Shown here piece by piece: positions 1 through 7,531 of a stretch of 64,000 nucleotides of DNA (position 1 is its first letter; each line of letters opens with the position of its first letter). A model generated the notes under the pieces. The model was given only the letters and a program-made list of their open reading frames with translations, ran no database searches and had not been told where the DNA came from. Origin of the DNA: Duganella lactea (GTDB lineage: Bacteria > Pseudomonadota > Gammaproteobacteria > Burkholderiales > Burkholderiaceae_D). Where the stretch lies: contig NZ_WWCP01000009.1 of the NCBI RefSeq assembly GCF_009857505.1, forward strand, positions 87,941 through 151,940. The letters are read 5' to 3'. Position numbers and translations under genes: made by a program.

Positions 1-229
1 CCAGCGCCATCTCCTGCGCCGCCTGCTGCTGGTTTCTCATGTTGACCGCCGGCACGCTGGACAGGTAGCGCGCGCCCGCCCACGCGGCTTTCTGCACCAC
101 TTCGTAGTGGTACATCACGCGGCCATAAAACACCAGCGCCACCAGCAGCGTCAGCATGACCGGCAGCGACAGCGCCAGTTCCAGCGCCACCGCGCCGCGT
201 TGCCGGCCGCGTGGTTGCGCGGCGCTCAT
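1..229 (-). CDS. TadE-like pilus assembly protein (partial, cut by window start)
   Basis: Reading leftward from an ATG at 229, the first 76 codons give a short basic N-terminus (GRQRGAVALE), one hydrophobic helix (about residues 16-36) and a polar segment starting YHYEVVQKAAWAGARYL. This is the class III signal and helix typical of TadE/TadG pseudopilins, which are inner-membrane proteins of the Tad/Flp pilus. The C-terminus lies outside the window. The ATG overlaps the stop of the TadG-like gene upstream (ATGA), so the two are translationally coupled. The family call is good, but TadE versus another TadE-like minor pilin cannot be settled from this fragment. Confidence 0.75.
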   Translation of the reverse strand, partial: MSAAQPRGRQRGAVALELALSLPVMLTLLVALVFYGRVMYHYEVVQKAAWAGARYLSSVPAVNMRNQQQAAQEMAL

Positions 230-1701
230 CGCTGCAACTCCACCGCGCCGCTCAGCGATGCCGCCGGCGCGACGCCGGCAAACTCCGCGCTCAGGCTGCT
301 GCTGGTGGCGGGCACGGTCATGAAGAAGCGGCCCACGCCCAGCACGCTGGCGCTGGCGATGGCGCCGGCCGCCACCGGGCATGCCAGCAGCGCCACGTTG
401 AGCACGCGGCGGTTGGCGACGCCGGGCAGGTGCGGTGTTGACGGCGCCTGGAAGTAGCTGGCGCCGCCGGTCTGGCTGTACGGGGTGGCGGTGCTTTTGT
501 TGGTCGGGTAGCCGCTGGCGGACGGCGGCCCCGGCGTGTACAGGCTGGACCAGGCGCTGGTGGCGAACACGCTATAACCGCTGGCCGGTTCGACCGGCTG
601 CGCCACATAGGCCGAATAGGGCACGGCGCGGGCGCCGGCCCACAACGGTCCATACTGCGGCGCGGTGTTGCTGGCGTCGCCGGGCAGGGGGTCGGCGCGG
701 GTCCTCAGTTTGCCGCCGCTGATCCAGGTCGCCGCCGTTTGCGTGGCGGCCGCCGGCGCCATCCAGCTGGTCGTGTAGACGAAGGGCTTGATGTTGCTGT
801 CGGGCGGCGCCGTCTCCGCCAGGCACAGCTTGCCGGTGTAGTCGTCGAAGCGCGAGTTCAATTGACGGTACAGGTCGAGCAGCGGAAAGCCACGCTGCAC
901 GGTCAGCTTGTCGCCGCTGACGGTCGGCATGGCCAGCTGACCGGTGCAGACAAAGGGGCCGACCACGGCGGTCGCGAAGTCGCCGGCGGTGCCGGTCGTG
1001 CCGGGCGCGGCCAGCGGGTCGATCAGATAATGCGCCGGCGTCACGTCATGCGGATTCAACTGCATCAGATCGTAGGCGACGCCGCGCCGAAAACCAAACT
1101 CGACCAGCTCGTTATAGCCGCTGTTGCCGCTGACGTTGGCGCGCGCGGCCGCCGGCGTCGGCGATTGCGCGCAGATCGCCAGCGGCGTCACCAGCGTGGA
1201 GGCGCGTCCGGCCACCGCGCGCGCGGCGGTCTCGGCATCGCCGCCGCCCACGCCACCCAAGCGCATGAAGACGGTTTCCACCAGGCCGGGATCGCTGGCC
1301 AGTTGCCGCGTGTCGACCTTGGCGTACAGCATGCGCGTCGGCGCGCCTTGGGCGGCGGCGGCATCGGCCCAGTTGTCGTCGGGCGTGGCCGGCGTGGCGG
1401 CGAAGCGCACGGCGTTGTTGGACCACTGCACCGCGAGCGCGTTGTAGCGGTAGGTGAACTTGCCGGCGGCGGTGGCCGCCGCCGCGACGGCGTTGTCGAT
1501 GCCGCTGGCGGTGCCGTTGAGTTCGCGCGCGGCGGCGATGGCGGCCGCGTCCGCCATGATCTGCAACTCGGCCTTGCGGTTGTACAACTGCGCCAGATCC
1601 AGCGCCAGCCCCAGCACGGCGAGCATGCCCAGCAGCGTCGCGCCGAGCAGCAGGGCGATCACGCCGCGCTGGCGCGGCAGGGGCGGGCGGATGGCGGGCA
1701 C
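226..1701 (-). CDS. TadG-like pilus assembly protein with Tad_N domain
   Basis: A 491-residue protein with the putative Flp pilus-assembly TadG N-terminus: RQRGVIALLLGATLLGML, a single membrane helix at about residues 9-32, then the DLAQLYNRKAELQIMADAAA segment typical of the family. The rest is a large, presumably periplasmic region without a recognisable von Willebrand A motif. The GTG start at 1701 is preferred to farther upstream codons because AGGAGA lies just ahead of it and translation then begins directly before the basic N-terminus. It is the first gene of a leftward operon overlapping the TadE-like gene by 4 bp. Its likely role is in Tad pilus assembly or anchoring at the inner membrane. 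Confidence 0.75.
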   Translation of the reverse strand: MPAIRPPLPRQRGVIALLLGATLLGMLAVLGLALDLAQLYNRKAELQIMADAAAIAAARELNGTASGIDNAVAAAATAAGKFTYRYNALAVQWSNNAVRFAATPATPDDNWADAAAAQGAPTRMLYAKVDTRQLASDPGLVETVFMRLGGVGGGDAETAARAVAGRASTLVTPLAICAQSPTPAAARANVSGNSGYNELVEFGFRRGVAYDLMQLNPHDVTPAHYLIDPLAAPGTTGTAGDFATAVVGPFVCTGQLAMPTVSGDKLTVQRGFPLLDLYRQLNSRFDDYTGKLCLAETAPPDSNIKPFVYTTSWMAPAAATQTAATWISGGKLRTRADPLPGDASNTAPQYGPLWAGARAVPYSAYVAQPVEPASGYSVFATSAWSSLYTPGPPSASGYPTNKSTATPYSQTGGASYFQAPSTPHLPGVANRRVLNVALLACPVAAGAIASASVLGVGRFFMTVPATSSSLSAEFAGVAPAASLSGAVELQR

Positions 1702-1849
1702 GGGCTTCTCCTGACGGTGAATACCGTTCGATTTTATCCAGCAGGAAATATTCAAAGTTGATGAGACGCAAGGCTCCTGACAGAAACTGTCATGGCGGGG
1801 TCGTACCATGAACGCATGCCAACCCACTGAACCTTGAACGGAGAATCCC

Positions 1850-2227
1850 ATGAACCTGACCCTGAGCCCTGATTATGTGCTGTTGTATGTCGATAACCCA
1901 CCAGCGAGCGAAGCTTTCTACGCCAGTCTGCTGAGCATGCAACCGGTGGAGTCGTCGCCGACTTTTTCCTTGTTCGTGTTGCCGTCCGGCCTGAAGCTGG
2001 GCCTGTGGTCGCGCCACACGGCCGAGCCCAAGGTGCTGGCCAACGGCGGTGGCAGCGAACTGGCCTTCGCCGTCGCCAACCCCAGCGTGGTTAACGACCT
2101 GTATGCCGATTGGGCGGCACGCGGCCTGGCCATCGCCCAGCGGCCGACCGCGATGGACTTTGGCTACACCTTCGTGGCGCTGGACCGTGACGGCCACCGG
2201 CTGCGCGTGATGGCGATGGATGACTGA
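1850..2227 (+). CDS. VOC-family (glyoxalase/dioxygenase-like) protein
   Basis: A 125-residue single-domain protein whose beta-alpha-beta pattern fits the vicinal oxygen chelate superfamily: YVLLYVDNPPASEAFYASLL at the N-terminus, a central SLFVLPSGLKLGLW strand pair, and a C-terminal GYTFVALDRDGHRLRVM segment that normally carries the last metal ligand or substrate-binding strand. The family includes glyoxalases, dioxygenases and antibiotic-binding proteins, and nothing here fixes the substrate. The ATG follows GGAGAATCCC, a good ribosome site. It is a single-gene unit, closed by a hairpin terminator starting 2 bp after its stop. Confidence 0.7.
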   Translation: MNLTLSPDYVLLYVDNPPASEAFYASLLSMQPVESSPTFSLFVLPSGLKLGLWSRHTAEPKVLANGGGSELAFAVANPSVVNDLYADWAARGLAIAQRPTAMDFGYTFVALDRDGHRLRVMAMDD

Positions 2228-2229
2228 AC

Positions 2230-2251
2230 AAAGCGGCTGCGGCCGCTTTTT
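2230..2251 (+). terminator. Rho-independent terminator after the VOC gene
   Basis: A perfect 8-bp stem AAAGCGGC / GCCGCTTT with a TGCG loop, followed by further T residues. It starts 2 bases after the VOC stop codon. Confidence 0.8.
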
Positions 2252-2253
2252 CG

Positions 2254-2283
2254 TTGACACTTAAAATCAAGCGATGCTATATT
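2254..2283 (+). promoter_or_regulatory. Sigma-70 promoter of the sugar-binding protein gene
   Basis: A consensus -35 TTGACA (2254-2259) is separated by 18 bp from a -10 TATATT (2278-2283). The predicted start near 2290 leaves a leader of about 140 nt before the ATG at 2429. The operator palindrome at 2295-2308 lies just inside the transcribed region, where a bound repressor would block transcription. Confidence 0.75.
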
Positions 2284-2294
2284 GACCACGGGGT

Positions 2295-2308
2295 TGGGAA
2301 CGTTTCCA
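2295..2308. promoter_or_regulatory. Candidate LacI-family operator 1
   Basis: TGGGAACGTTTCCA is a 14-bp palindrome with one mismatched pair and a central CG, the typical LacI-family operator form. A near-identical site (TGGAAACGATTCCA) lies at 4815-4828 ahead of the GH5 gene, and a LacI-type regulator gene lies between the two. The inference is that this regulator represses both units. Confidence 0.65.
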
Positions 2309-2428
2309 GCCTTGATTGACGCGTACCCTCGTCTCTTCGCCGTGCGAAGTTGCCGGCGCCTTGGGCGGCGCCGGATTTTTTTCGGTCGGGGCAGGGCCGC
2401 GCCGACCATAAAAAACGACGGAGACTGG

Positions 2429-3697
2429 ATGGACAAGCACACCCGGCGCGCGGCGCGCCTGGCCTGGCTGTGGCGCGCGCCGCTGGTGCTGTTGGGGCTG
2501 GCGCTGGGCGCCGTTACGCAGTCCCACGCCGCCATGCCGACGGCCGAAGTGATGCACTGGTGGACCTCCAGCAGCGAGTCCGCCGCCGTGCGCAAGTTCG
2601 CCGAGGCCTACCGCGCCGCCGGTGGCGTCTGGGCCGACACCGCGATCGCCGGCGCCGACCAGGCCAAGGCGGTGGCCCTCAACCGCATCGTCGGCGGCAA
2701 CGCGCCGACCGCGGCGCAGTTCAACACGACCAAGCAGTTCCGTGACCTGATCGACCACGGCTCGCTCAACACCGTCGATGACATCGCGCTCCGCGACCGC
2801 TGGGATCAACTGATGCCGCAGCCGGTGCTCGACGTCATCAAGGTCAAGGGCCACTACTACGCGGCACCGGTGGACATCCATATGTCGACCTGGATCTGGT
2901 ATTCCAAGGCGGCGTTTCAAAAAGCCGGCATCGCCACCGAGCCGGCCACGCCGGACCAGCTGTTCGCCGCGCTGGACAAGCTGAAAGCCGCCGGTCTGAT
3001 TGGCCTGGCGCACGGCGGCCAGCCGTGGCAGGAGAACATCCTGTTCCAGGCGATGCTGGCCAACGTCGGCGGCAAGGAGCTATACCTGCGGGTGCTGCGC
3101 GACCGCGATCCGAAGGCGATCAACTCGGAAGCGTTCAAGAACGTGCTGCTGGCCTTCAAGCGCCTGCAGCGTTACGTGGACCCCGGCTCGCCCAACCGCA
3201 ACTGGAACGACGCCACCGCGATGCTCATCGGCGGCAAGGCCGGGGTGCAGATCACGGGCGACTGGGCCAAGGGCGAATTCGCCGCCGCGAAGCAAACCGC
3301 CGGCAAGGACTTCGGCTGCATCGCCGGCCTGGGGCCGAACGTGCCATACCTGATCCAGGGCGACGCCTTCGTTTTCCCGAAGACGAAAAATCCGGACACG
3401 GTGCGCGCGCAAAAGCTGCTGGCCACCACCATGCTGGCGCCGGACGTGCAGCTGGCGTTCAACAAGATCAAGGGTTCGCTGCCGATACTGAGCAATGCCG
3501 AGACGTCCGGCATGGATGCCTGCGCACGCACCGGCATGGCGATCCTGAAGGACAAGTCGCGCGTGGTCGGCATGATCGAGGTGTATCTGACGCCGGACCA
3601 GAACGGCGCGCTGCAGGATGTGCTGACGACTTACTGGAATACGCGCATGCCGGTGGAAAAGGCGCAGAAGGGCATAGTCGCCGCCTTGATGGATTGA
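2429..3697 (+). CDS. Extracellular sugar-binding protein of an ABC transporter (family 1)
   Basis: A 422-residue family 1 extracellular solute-binding protein. It has a basic N-terminus, a hydrophobic stretch and a cleavage-type SHAA site (signal peptide about 35 residues), then EVMHWWTSSSESAAVRKFAE, the usual start of mature carbohydrate-binding proteins. Later segments (HMSTWIWYSKAAFQKAGI, IQGDAFVFPKT) also fit sugar binders. It should bind a mono- or oligosaccharide in the periplasm. The ATG at 2429 is chosen because it has GGAG upstream and begins the signal peptide. No permease or ATPase gene is nearby, so its ABC partners must be elsewhere, or it serves as a sensor. It shares an operator motif with the downstream hydrolase operon. 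Confidence 0.85.
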   Translation: MDKHTRRAARLAWLWRAPLVLLGLALGAVTQSHAAMPTAEVMHWWTSSSESAAVRKFAEAYRAAGGVWADTAIAGADQAKAVALNRIVGGNAPTAAQFNTTKQFRDLIDHGSLNTVDDIALRDRWDQLMPQPVLDVIKVKGHYYAAPVDIHMSTWIWYSKAAFQKAGIATEPATPDQLFAALDKLKAAGLIGLAHGGQPWQENILFQAMLANVGGKELYLRVLRDRDPKAINSEAFKNVLLAFKRLQRYVDPGSPNRNWNDATAMLIGGKAGVQITGDWAKGEFAAAKQTAGKDFGCIAGLGPNVPYLIQGDAFVFPKTKNPDTVRAQKLLATTMLAPDVQLAFNKIKGSLPILSNAETSGMDACARTGMAILKDKSRVVGMIEVYLTPDQNGALQDVLTTYWNTRMPVEKAQKGIVAALMD

Positions 3698-3748
3698 GCG
3701 GTCCGGGTTATCCTTTCCGCCGCATAGACAGAACCGATAAGGGAATTC

Positions 3749-4768
3749 GTGGCAACCATCAAAGACGTAGCGCGGCTGGCGGGCGTGGGTTTAGGGACCG
3801 CTTCCCGCGTCATCAGCGGCAAGGGCGCGGTATCGAAGACCACGCAGGAGAAAGTGCTCAAGGCGATCGAGGAACTGGAGTTCCGTCCGTCGCACGCGGC
3901 GCGCTCGCTGTTGTCGGGAACCACGCAGATGATCGGTGTGTACATCCCGTGCCTGAGCGGCACGTTCTACACGCCGATACTGCAGTCGATATACACCGCG
4001 CTGCGTGAGGCGGGACTGAACATGGTGGTGGCGTTCGGCGTCGGCGAGGGCGACGCGCGCAATCAGGCGATCGATGGCCTGAATTTTCTGATCGAACGAG
4101 GTAGCGATGGCCTGATCGTGATGAGCAGTGATCTGATGGACGAGGATGTGGCGGCGCTGGGACCATTCCAGTCGCGCGTGGTGGTGATTAACCAGGCCTT
4201 CCCCAGCATCGCCGAGCAGTGCTTCACGGTCGATCACGAGGCTGGCGGCCGGCTGGCGGCGCGCACCCTGCTGGACGCGGGACACCGTCGGATCGCGGTG
4301 ATCGCCGGTCGCGCGGCGGCGACCGACAACCAGCAGCGTATCGCCGGTTTCATGGCGGAGCTGGCGGCCGCCGGCATCGACACCCGCACCATGTGGGTGG
4401 CCGATGGCGAGTTCACGCCGGAAGGTGGGCGTGCCTGTGCCGAGCGGTTGCTGCGGTCGGGCGAGGAATTGACCGCGCTGTTTTGCGCCAACGATGAAAT
4501 GGCGGTGGGCGCGCTGTCGGCTTTTCAGAAAGCCGGCGTGCAGGTGCCGCGGCAGGTGTCGGTGCTCGGCTACGACGATACGCACAGCGCGGAGTTCACC
4601 GCGCCGCAGCTGACCAGCGTGCATATCCCGTGGAGCGAGATGACGATGAGCGGCCTGAATTATCTGCTGAACCGTTGCTACGGTTTGACGCGGCCGGTGA
4701 CGCGCGATTACCGGCTGCATGTCACGCAGCGGGCGTCATTGGCGCCGGCCGCGGGTAAAAAGAGGTAA
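3749..4768 (+). CDS. LacI-family transcriptional regulator
   Basis: A 339-residue repressor. Residues 1-60 are a LacI helix-turn-helix and hinge (MATIKDVARLAGVGLGTASRVISG, later RPSHAARSLLSG), followed by a periplasmic-binding-like effector domain with VAVIAGR-type strands and the dimer segment EELTALFCANDEMAVGAL. The GTG start at 3749 gives exactly the family's usual first residues. It lies 51 bp after the sugar-binding protein gene and directly before the GH5 operon. Both flanking units carry the same 14-bp operator, so it most likely controls glucan uptake and breakdown in response to a sugar. The effector is not visible from sequence. Confidence 0.9.
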   Translation: MATIKDVARLAGVGLGTASRVISGKGAVSKTTQEKVLKAIEELEFRPSHAARSLLSGTTQMIGVYIPCLSGTFYTPILQSIYTALREAGLNMVVAFGVGEGDARNQAIDGLNFLIERGSDGLIVMSSDLMDEDVAALGPFQSRVVVINQAFPSIAEQCFTVDHEAGGRLAARTLLDAGHRRIAVIAGRAAATDNQQRIAGFMAELAAAGIDTRTMWVADGEFTPEGGRACAERLLRSGEELTALFCANDEMAVGALSAFQKAGVQVPRQVSVLGYDDTHSAEFTAPQLTSVHIPWSEMTMSGLNYLLNRCYGLTRPVTRDYRLHVTQRASLAPAAGKKR

Positions 4769-4814
4769 AGACCGGGAGCGCGCGCCAGCCGCATGCTCTT
4801 TTTTTAGACGATAA

Positions 4815-4828
4815 TGGAAACGATTCCA
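4815..4828. promoter_or_regulatory. Candidate LacI-family operator 2
   Basis: TGGAAACGATTCCA is a 14-bp palindrome with one mismatched pair. It matches the site at 2295-2308 at 12 of 14 positions and lies 14 bp before the GH5 start codon. It overlaps a possible -10 (GATAAT, 4810-4815), although no good -35 is visible. A repressor bound here would block the glycoside hydrolase operon. Confidence 0.65.
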
Positions 4829-4842
4829 ATAGCGAGGATGCC

Positions 4843-6117
4843 ATGCTGATAAAACGACTGGTAGTGATGGCCGCGTGGCTGCTGGCCGGCGCCGCGCAGG
4901 CGCAGGGCGCTCTGCCCATGCTGCACACGGAAGGGACGAAGTGGCTGGCCGCCGATGGCACGCAGCCGGCGCTGCGCGGCGTCAATCTGGGCAATTACCT
5001 GATCCAGGAATTCTGGATGATGGGCCAGGAGACCAAAGCCGTCGACGACCAGTGCAAGCTGGAGGCGGTGCTCGATAAGCGCTTCGGCTATGAGGAGCGT
5101 CAGCGTTTGTACACGCTGTTCCGCGATAACTGGATCAAGGAGCGCGACTGGGACATGCTGCGCACGCTGAATCTGAACCTGGTGCGGCTGCCATTCATCT
5201 ACAGCGTGGTGGAGGACGAGAAGAATCCGCGCCACCTGCGCGCCGACGCGTGGAAGTATCTGGACAACGTCATCGAACAGGCCGAGAAGCGCGGCATCTA
5301 CGTGATCCTTGATCTGCATGGCGCCGTCGGCAGCCAGGGCTGGGAGCATCACAGCGGCTGCGCGGGGAAGAACCAATACTGGGACACGCCGGAGTATCAG
5401 GCGCGCACCATCTGGCTGTGGCAGCAGATCGCCGCCCGTTACAAGGACCGCGGCGCGGTGGCCGGTTACAGCATCCTCAATGAACCTTGGGGCACCACGC
5501 CGGAGAACATGGCGGCGGTCATGGGCACGCTGTACAAGGCGATCCGCGAGATCGACCGCAATCACGTGATCATCCTGCCCGGCCATGTCAAAGGCATCGA
5601 CGCCTATGGCAAGCCTTCCGACCATGGCATGAGCAACGTCGCCTTTGAAATGCATCCGTATCCCGGCCACTTCGGCTGGGGCAAGCCGGGACTGGCCGTG
5701 CATCGGGGCTGGCTGCGATGCGAAGGTGACGGCGATAACGTCTGCAAGTGGAAGGCCAAGCTGGAGGCGCTCGATACCGCCTTCTTTGTCGGCGAGTTCC
5801 AGCCATGGGCTTTCACCGGCCCCGAACTTGGCGGCCAACTGCTGCGCGTGACCTACGACACCTACGTCGCCAACGGCTGGGCCTCGACCGCGTGGGCCTA
5901 CAAGCTGGTGACCAACAAGGGCGGCCAGGGCAAGGGCACCTGGGGCCTGGTCACCAACGCGCCCGGCGCAAGAATTCCGAAACTGGATTTCAACAAGGCC
6001 TCGCTGGCCGATATCGAAAACCTGTTCCGCCGCTTTGGCAGCGTGCCGTATGAGCCGCAGCAATCCGCCATCAGGTGGATGAATTCTCCAACATCGCCTA
6101 CTCCATTCAAACCATGA
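4843..6117 (+). CDS. Glycoside hydrolase family 5 (secreted endo/exo-beta-glucanase)
   Basis: A 424-residue GH5 enzyme. A signal peptide (MLIKRLVVMAAWLLAGAAQA) is followed by the TIM-barrel start LRGVNLGNYL. The acid/base glutamate is in the ILNEPWG motif (E214) and the nucleophile in FFVGEFQPWA (E318). The GVNLGNYL start resembles the exo-beta-1,3-glucanase branch of GH5, but cellulase activity cannot be excluded. It is the first gene of an operon GH5-GH1-GH3-MFS, and its stop overlaps the GH1 start. A periplasmic or secreted enzyme like this would release oligosaccharides for the downstream beta-glucosidases. Its start lies 14 bp after a LacI-type operator. Confidence 0.85.
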   Translation: MLIKRLVVMAAWLLAGAAQAQGALPMLHTEGTKWLAADGTQPALRGVNLGNYLIQEFWMMGQETKAVDDQCKLEAVLDKRFGYEERQRLYTLFRDNWIKERDWDMLRTLNLNLVRLPFIYSVVEDEKNPRHLRADAWKYLDNVIEQAEKRGIYVILDLHGAVGSQGWEHHSGCAGKNQYWDTPEYQARTIWLWQQIAARYKDRGAVAGYSILNEPWGTTPENMAAVMGTLYKAIREIDRNHVIILPGHVKGIDAYGKPSDHGMSNVAFEMHPYPGHFGWGKPGLAVHRGWLRCEGDGDNVCKWKAKLEALDTAFFVGEFQPWAFTGPELGGQLLRVTYDTYVANGWASTAWAYKLVTNKGGQGKGTWGLVTNAPGARIPKLDFNKASLADIENLFRRFGSVPYEPQQSAIRWMNSPTSPTPFKP

Positions 6118-7475
6118 CCATGATGCTTACCGATCTGCCGATGGCGATTCAACGTTCCGACTTTGCCGGCGATTTTGTATGGGGCGTGTCCACCTCGTCC
6201 TACCAGATTGAAGGCGCGGCCGCTGTTGATGGACGCGTGCCGTCGATCTGGGACACCTTTGCCGCCACGCCCGGCAAGGTCCGCGACGGTTCCACCGGCG
6301 CAGTGGCCTGCGACCACTATCATCGCTGGGAAGAGGATCTGGATCTGGCGCAGTCCATGGGGCTGAATGCCTACCGCTTCTCGATCGCCTGGCCACGCAT
6401 CTTCAACGGTGTGGACGCCGAGCCGAATGCGAAAGGTCTGGCCTTCTATTCCAGGCTGGTGGACGGCATGCTGGCGCGCGGCCTGCAGCCATGGTGCACG
6501 CTGTATCACTGGGACCTGCCGCAGTACATCCAGGACCAGGGCGGATGGAACAACCGCGCCACCGTCGATCTGTATCTGCGGTATGCGGATGTGATGACCA
6601 GGCATCTGGGTGACCGCGTGAAGCACTGGATCACCCACAACGAGCCTTGGTGCACCGCCATGCACGGTAACTGGGACGGCATGCATGCGCCAGGCAACAA
6701 GTCGCTGCCGCTGGCGCTGCAGGTGTGCCACAACGTGCTGCTGTCGCACGGTCGCGCGGTGCCGCTGATCCGCGCCAATGTGCCGGATGCGAAGGTCGGT
6801 ATCGCTTTGAGCCTGCATCCGGTGATGCCGGCCAGCGACAGCGCGACTGATCGCGCCGCCGTATCGCGTCACGACGCGCTGCGCAATCGCTGGTTCCTCG
6901 ATGTGCTGTATGGCCGCGGCTATCCGGCGCAAGCGCTGGCGCTGGTCGGCGCCGATGCTCCTGTGGTGGAACCCGGCGATCTGGAAGCCATCGCCGTGCC
7001 GTGCGATTTCCTCGGCGTGAATTACTACTTTCCGGAAGTGGTCCGGGACGCGCCGGACGAATATCCGCTGCGTGCGCAGATCGTTTTTCCGCCGGATCGC
7101 CAGCGCACGGATTTTGGCTGGGAGGTTGCGCCGGACGGCATGGTGACGCTGCTGGAGCGCGTGGCGCGCGATTATCCGACCGGTGATTTGTATGTGACCG
7201 AGAACGGCTCCTCCTACGACGATCATCTTGAAGATGGCTTGGTGCGCGACACGGCGCGCCGCGATTACCTGATCCGCCACCTGGCGGCGGTGCGTGACGC
7301 GATTGCCGGCGGCGGCAGGATCAAAGGCTATTTCGCCTGGAGTTTGCTGGATAACTTCGAGTGGGCGGAGGGCTATCTGCGCCGCTTCGGCCTGACCTAT
7401 ATCGACTATGAAACGCAGCGCCGCATCGTCAAGCAAAGCGGCGAGTGGTACAGCGCCTTTTTACGCGGCGCCTAA
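6114..7475 (+). CDS. Glycoside hydrolase family 1 beta-glucosidase
   Basis: A 453-residue GH1 enzyme without a signal peptide, so probably cytoplasmic. Family landmarks are FVWGVSTSSYQIEGA near the N-terminus, the acid/base motif THNEPWC (E177), and the nucleophile motif VTENGSS (E363), then FAWSLLDNFEWAEGY near the C-terminus, which binds the glycone. The expected activity is removal of terminal beta-linked glucose from short oligosaccharides. The ATG at 6114 overlaps the GH5 stop as ATGA and has no strong ribosome site of its own, implying translational coupling. A GTG at 6075 in the same frame is the alternative. Confidence 0.9.
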   Translation: MTMMLTDLPMAIQRSDFAGDFVWGVSTSSYQIEGAAAVDGRVPSIWDTFAATPGKVRDGSTGAVACDHYHRWEEDLDLAQSMGLNAYRFSIAWPRIFNGVDAEPNAKGLAFYSRLVDGMLARGLQPWCTLYHWDLPQYIQDQGGWNNRATVDLYLRYADVMTRHLGDRVKHWITHNEPWCTAMHGNWDGMHAPGNKSLPLALQVCHNVLLSHGRAVPLIRANVPDAKVGIALSLHPVMPASDSATDRAAVSRHDALRNRWFLDVLYGRGYPAQALALVGADAPVVEPGDLEAIAVPCDFLGVNYYFPEVVRDAPDEYPLRAQIVFPPDRQRTDFGWEVAPDGMVTLLERVARDYPTGDLYVTENGSSYDDHLEDGLVRDTARRDYLIRHLAAVRDAIAGGGRIKGYFAWSLLDNFEWAEGYLRRFGLTYIDYETQRRIVKQSGEWYSAFLRGA

Positions 7476-7531
7476 GCCGTCATTCCGTCTGCTAGGGAAT
7501 GGCGAAAACTTTAATAAGGGAGACATACACA

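Noticed and set aside
4787..4815. Full sigma-70 promoter for the GH5 operon
   Set aside because: A GATAAT -10-like hexamer is visible but no acceptable -35 at 16-18 bp.
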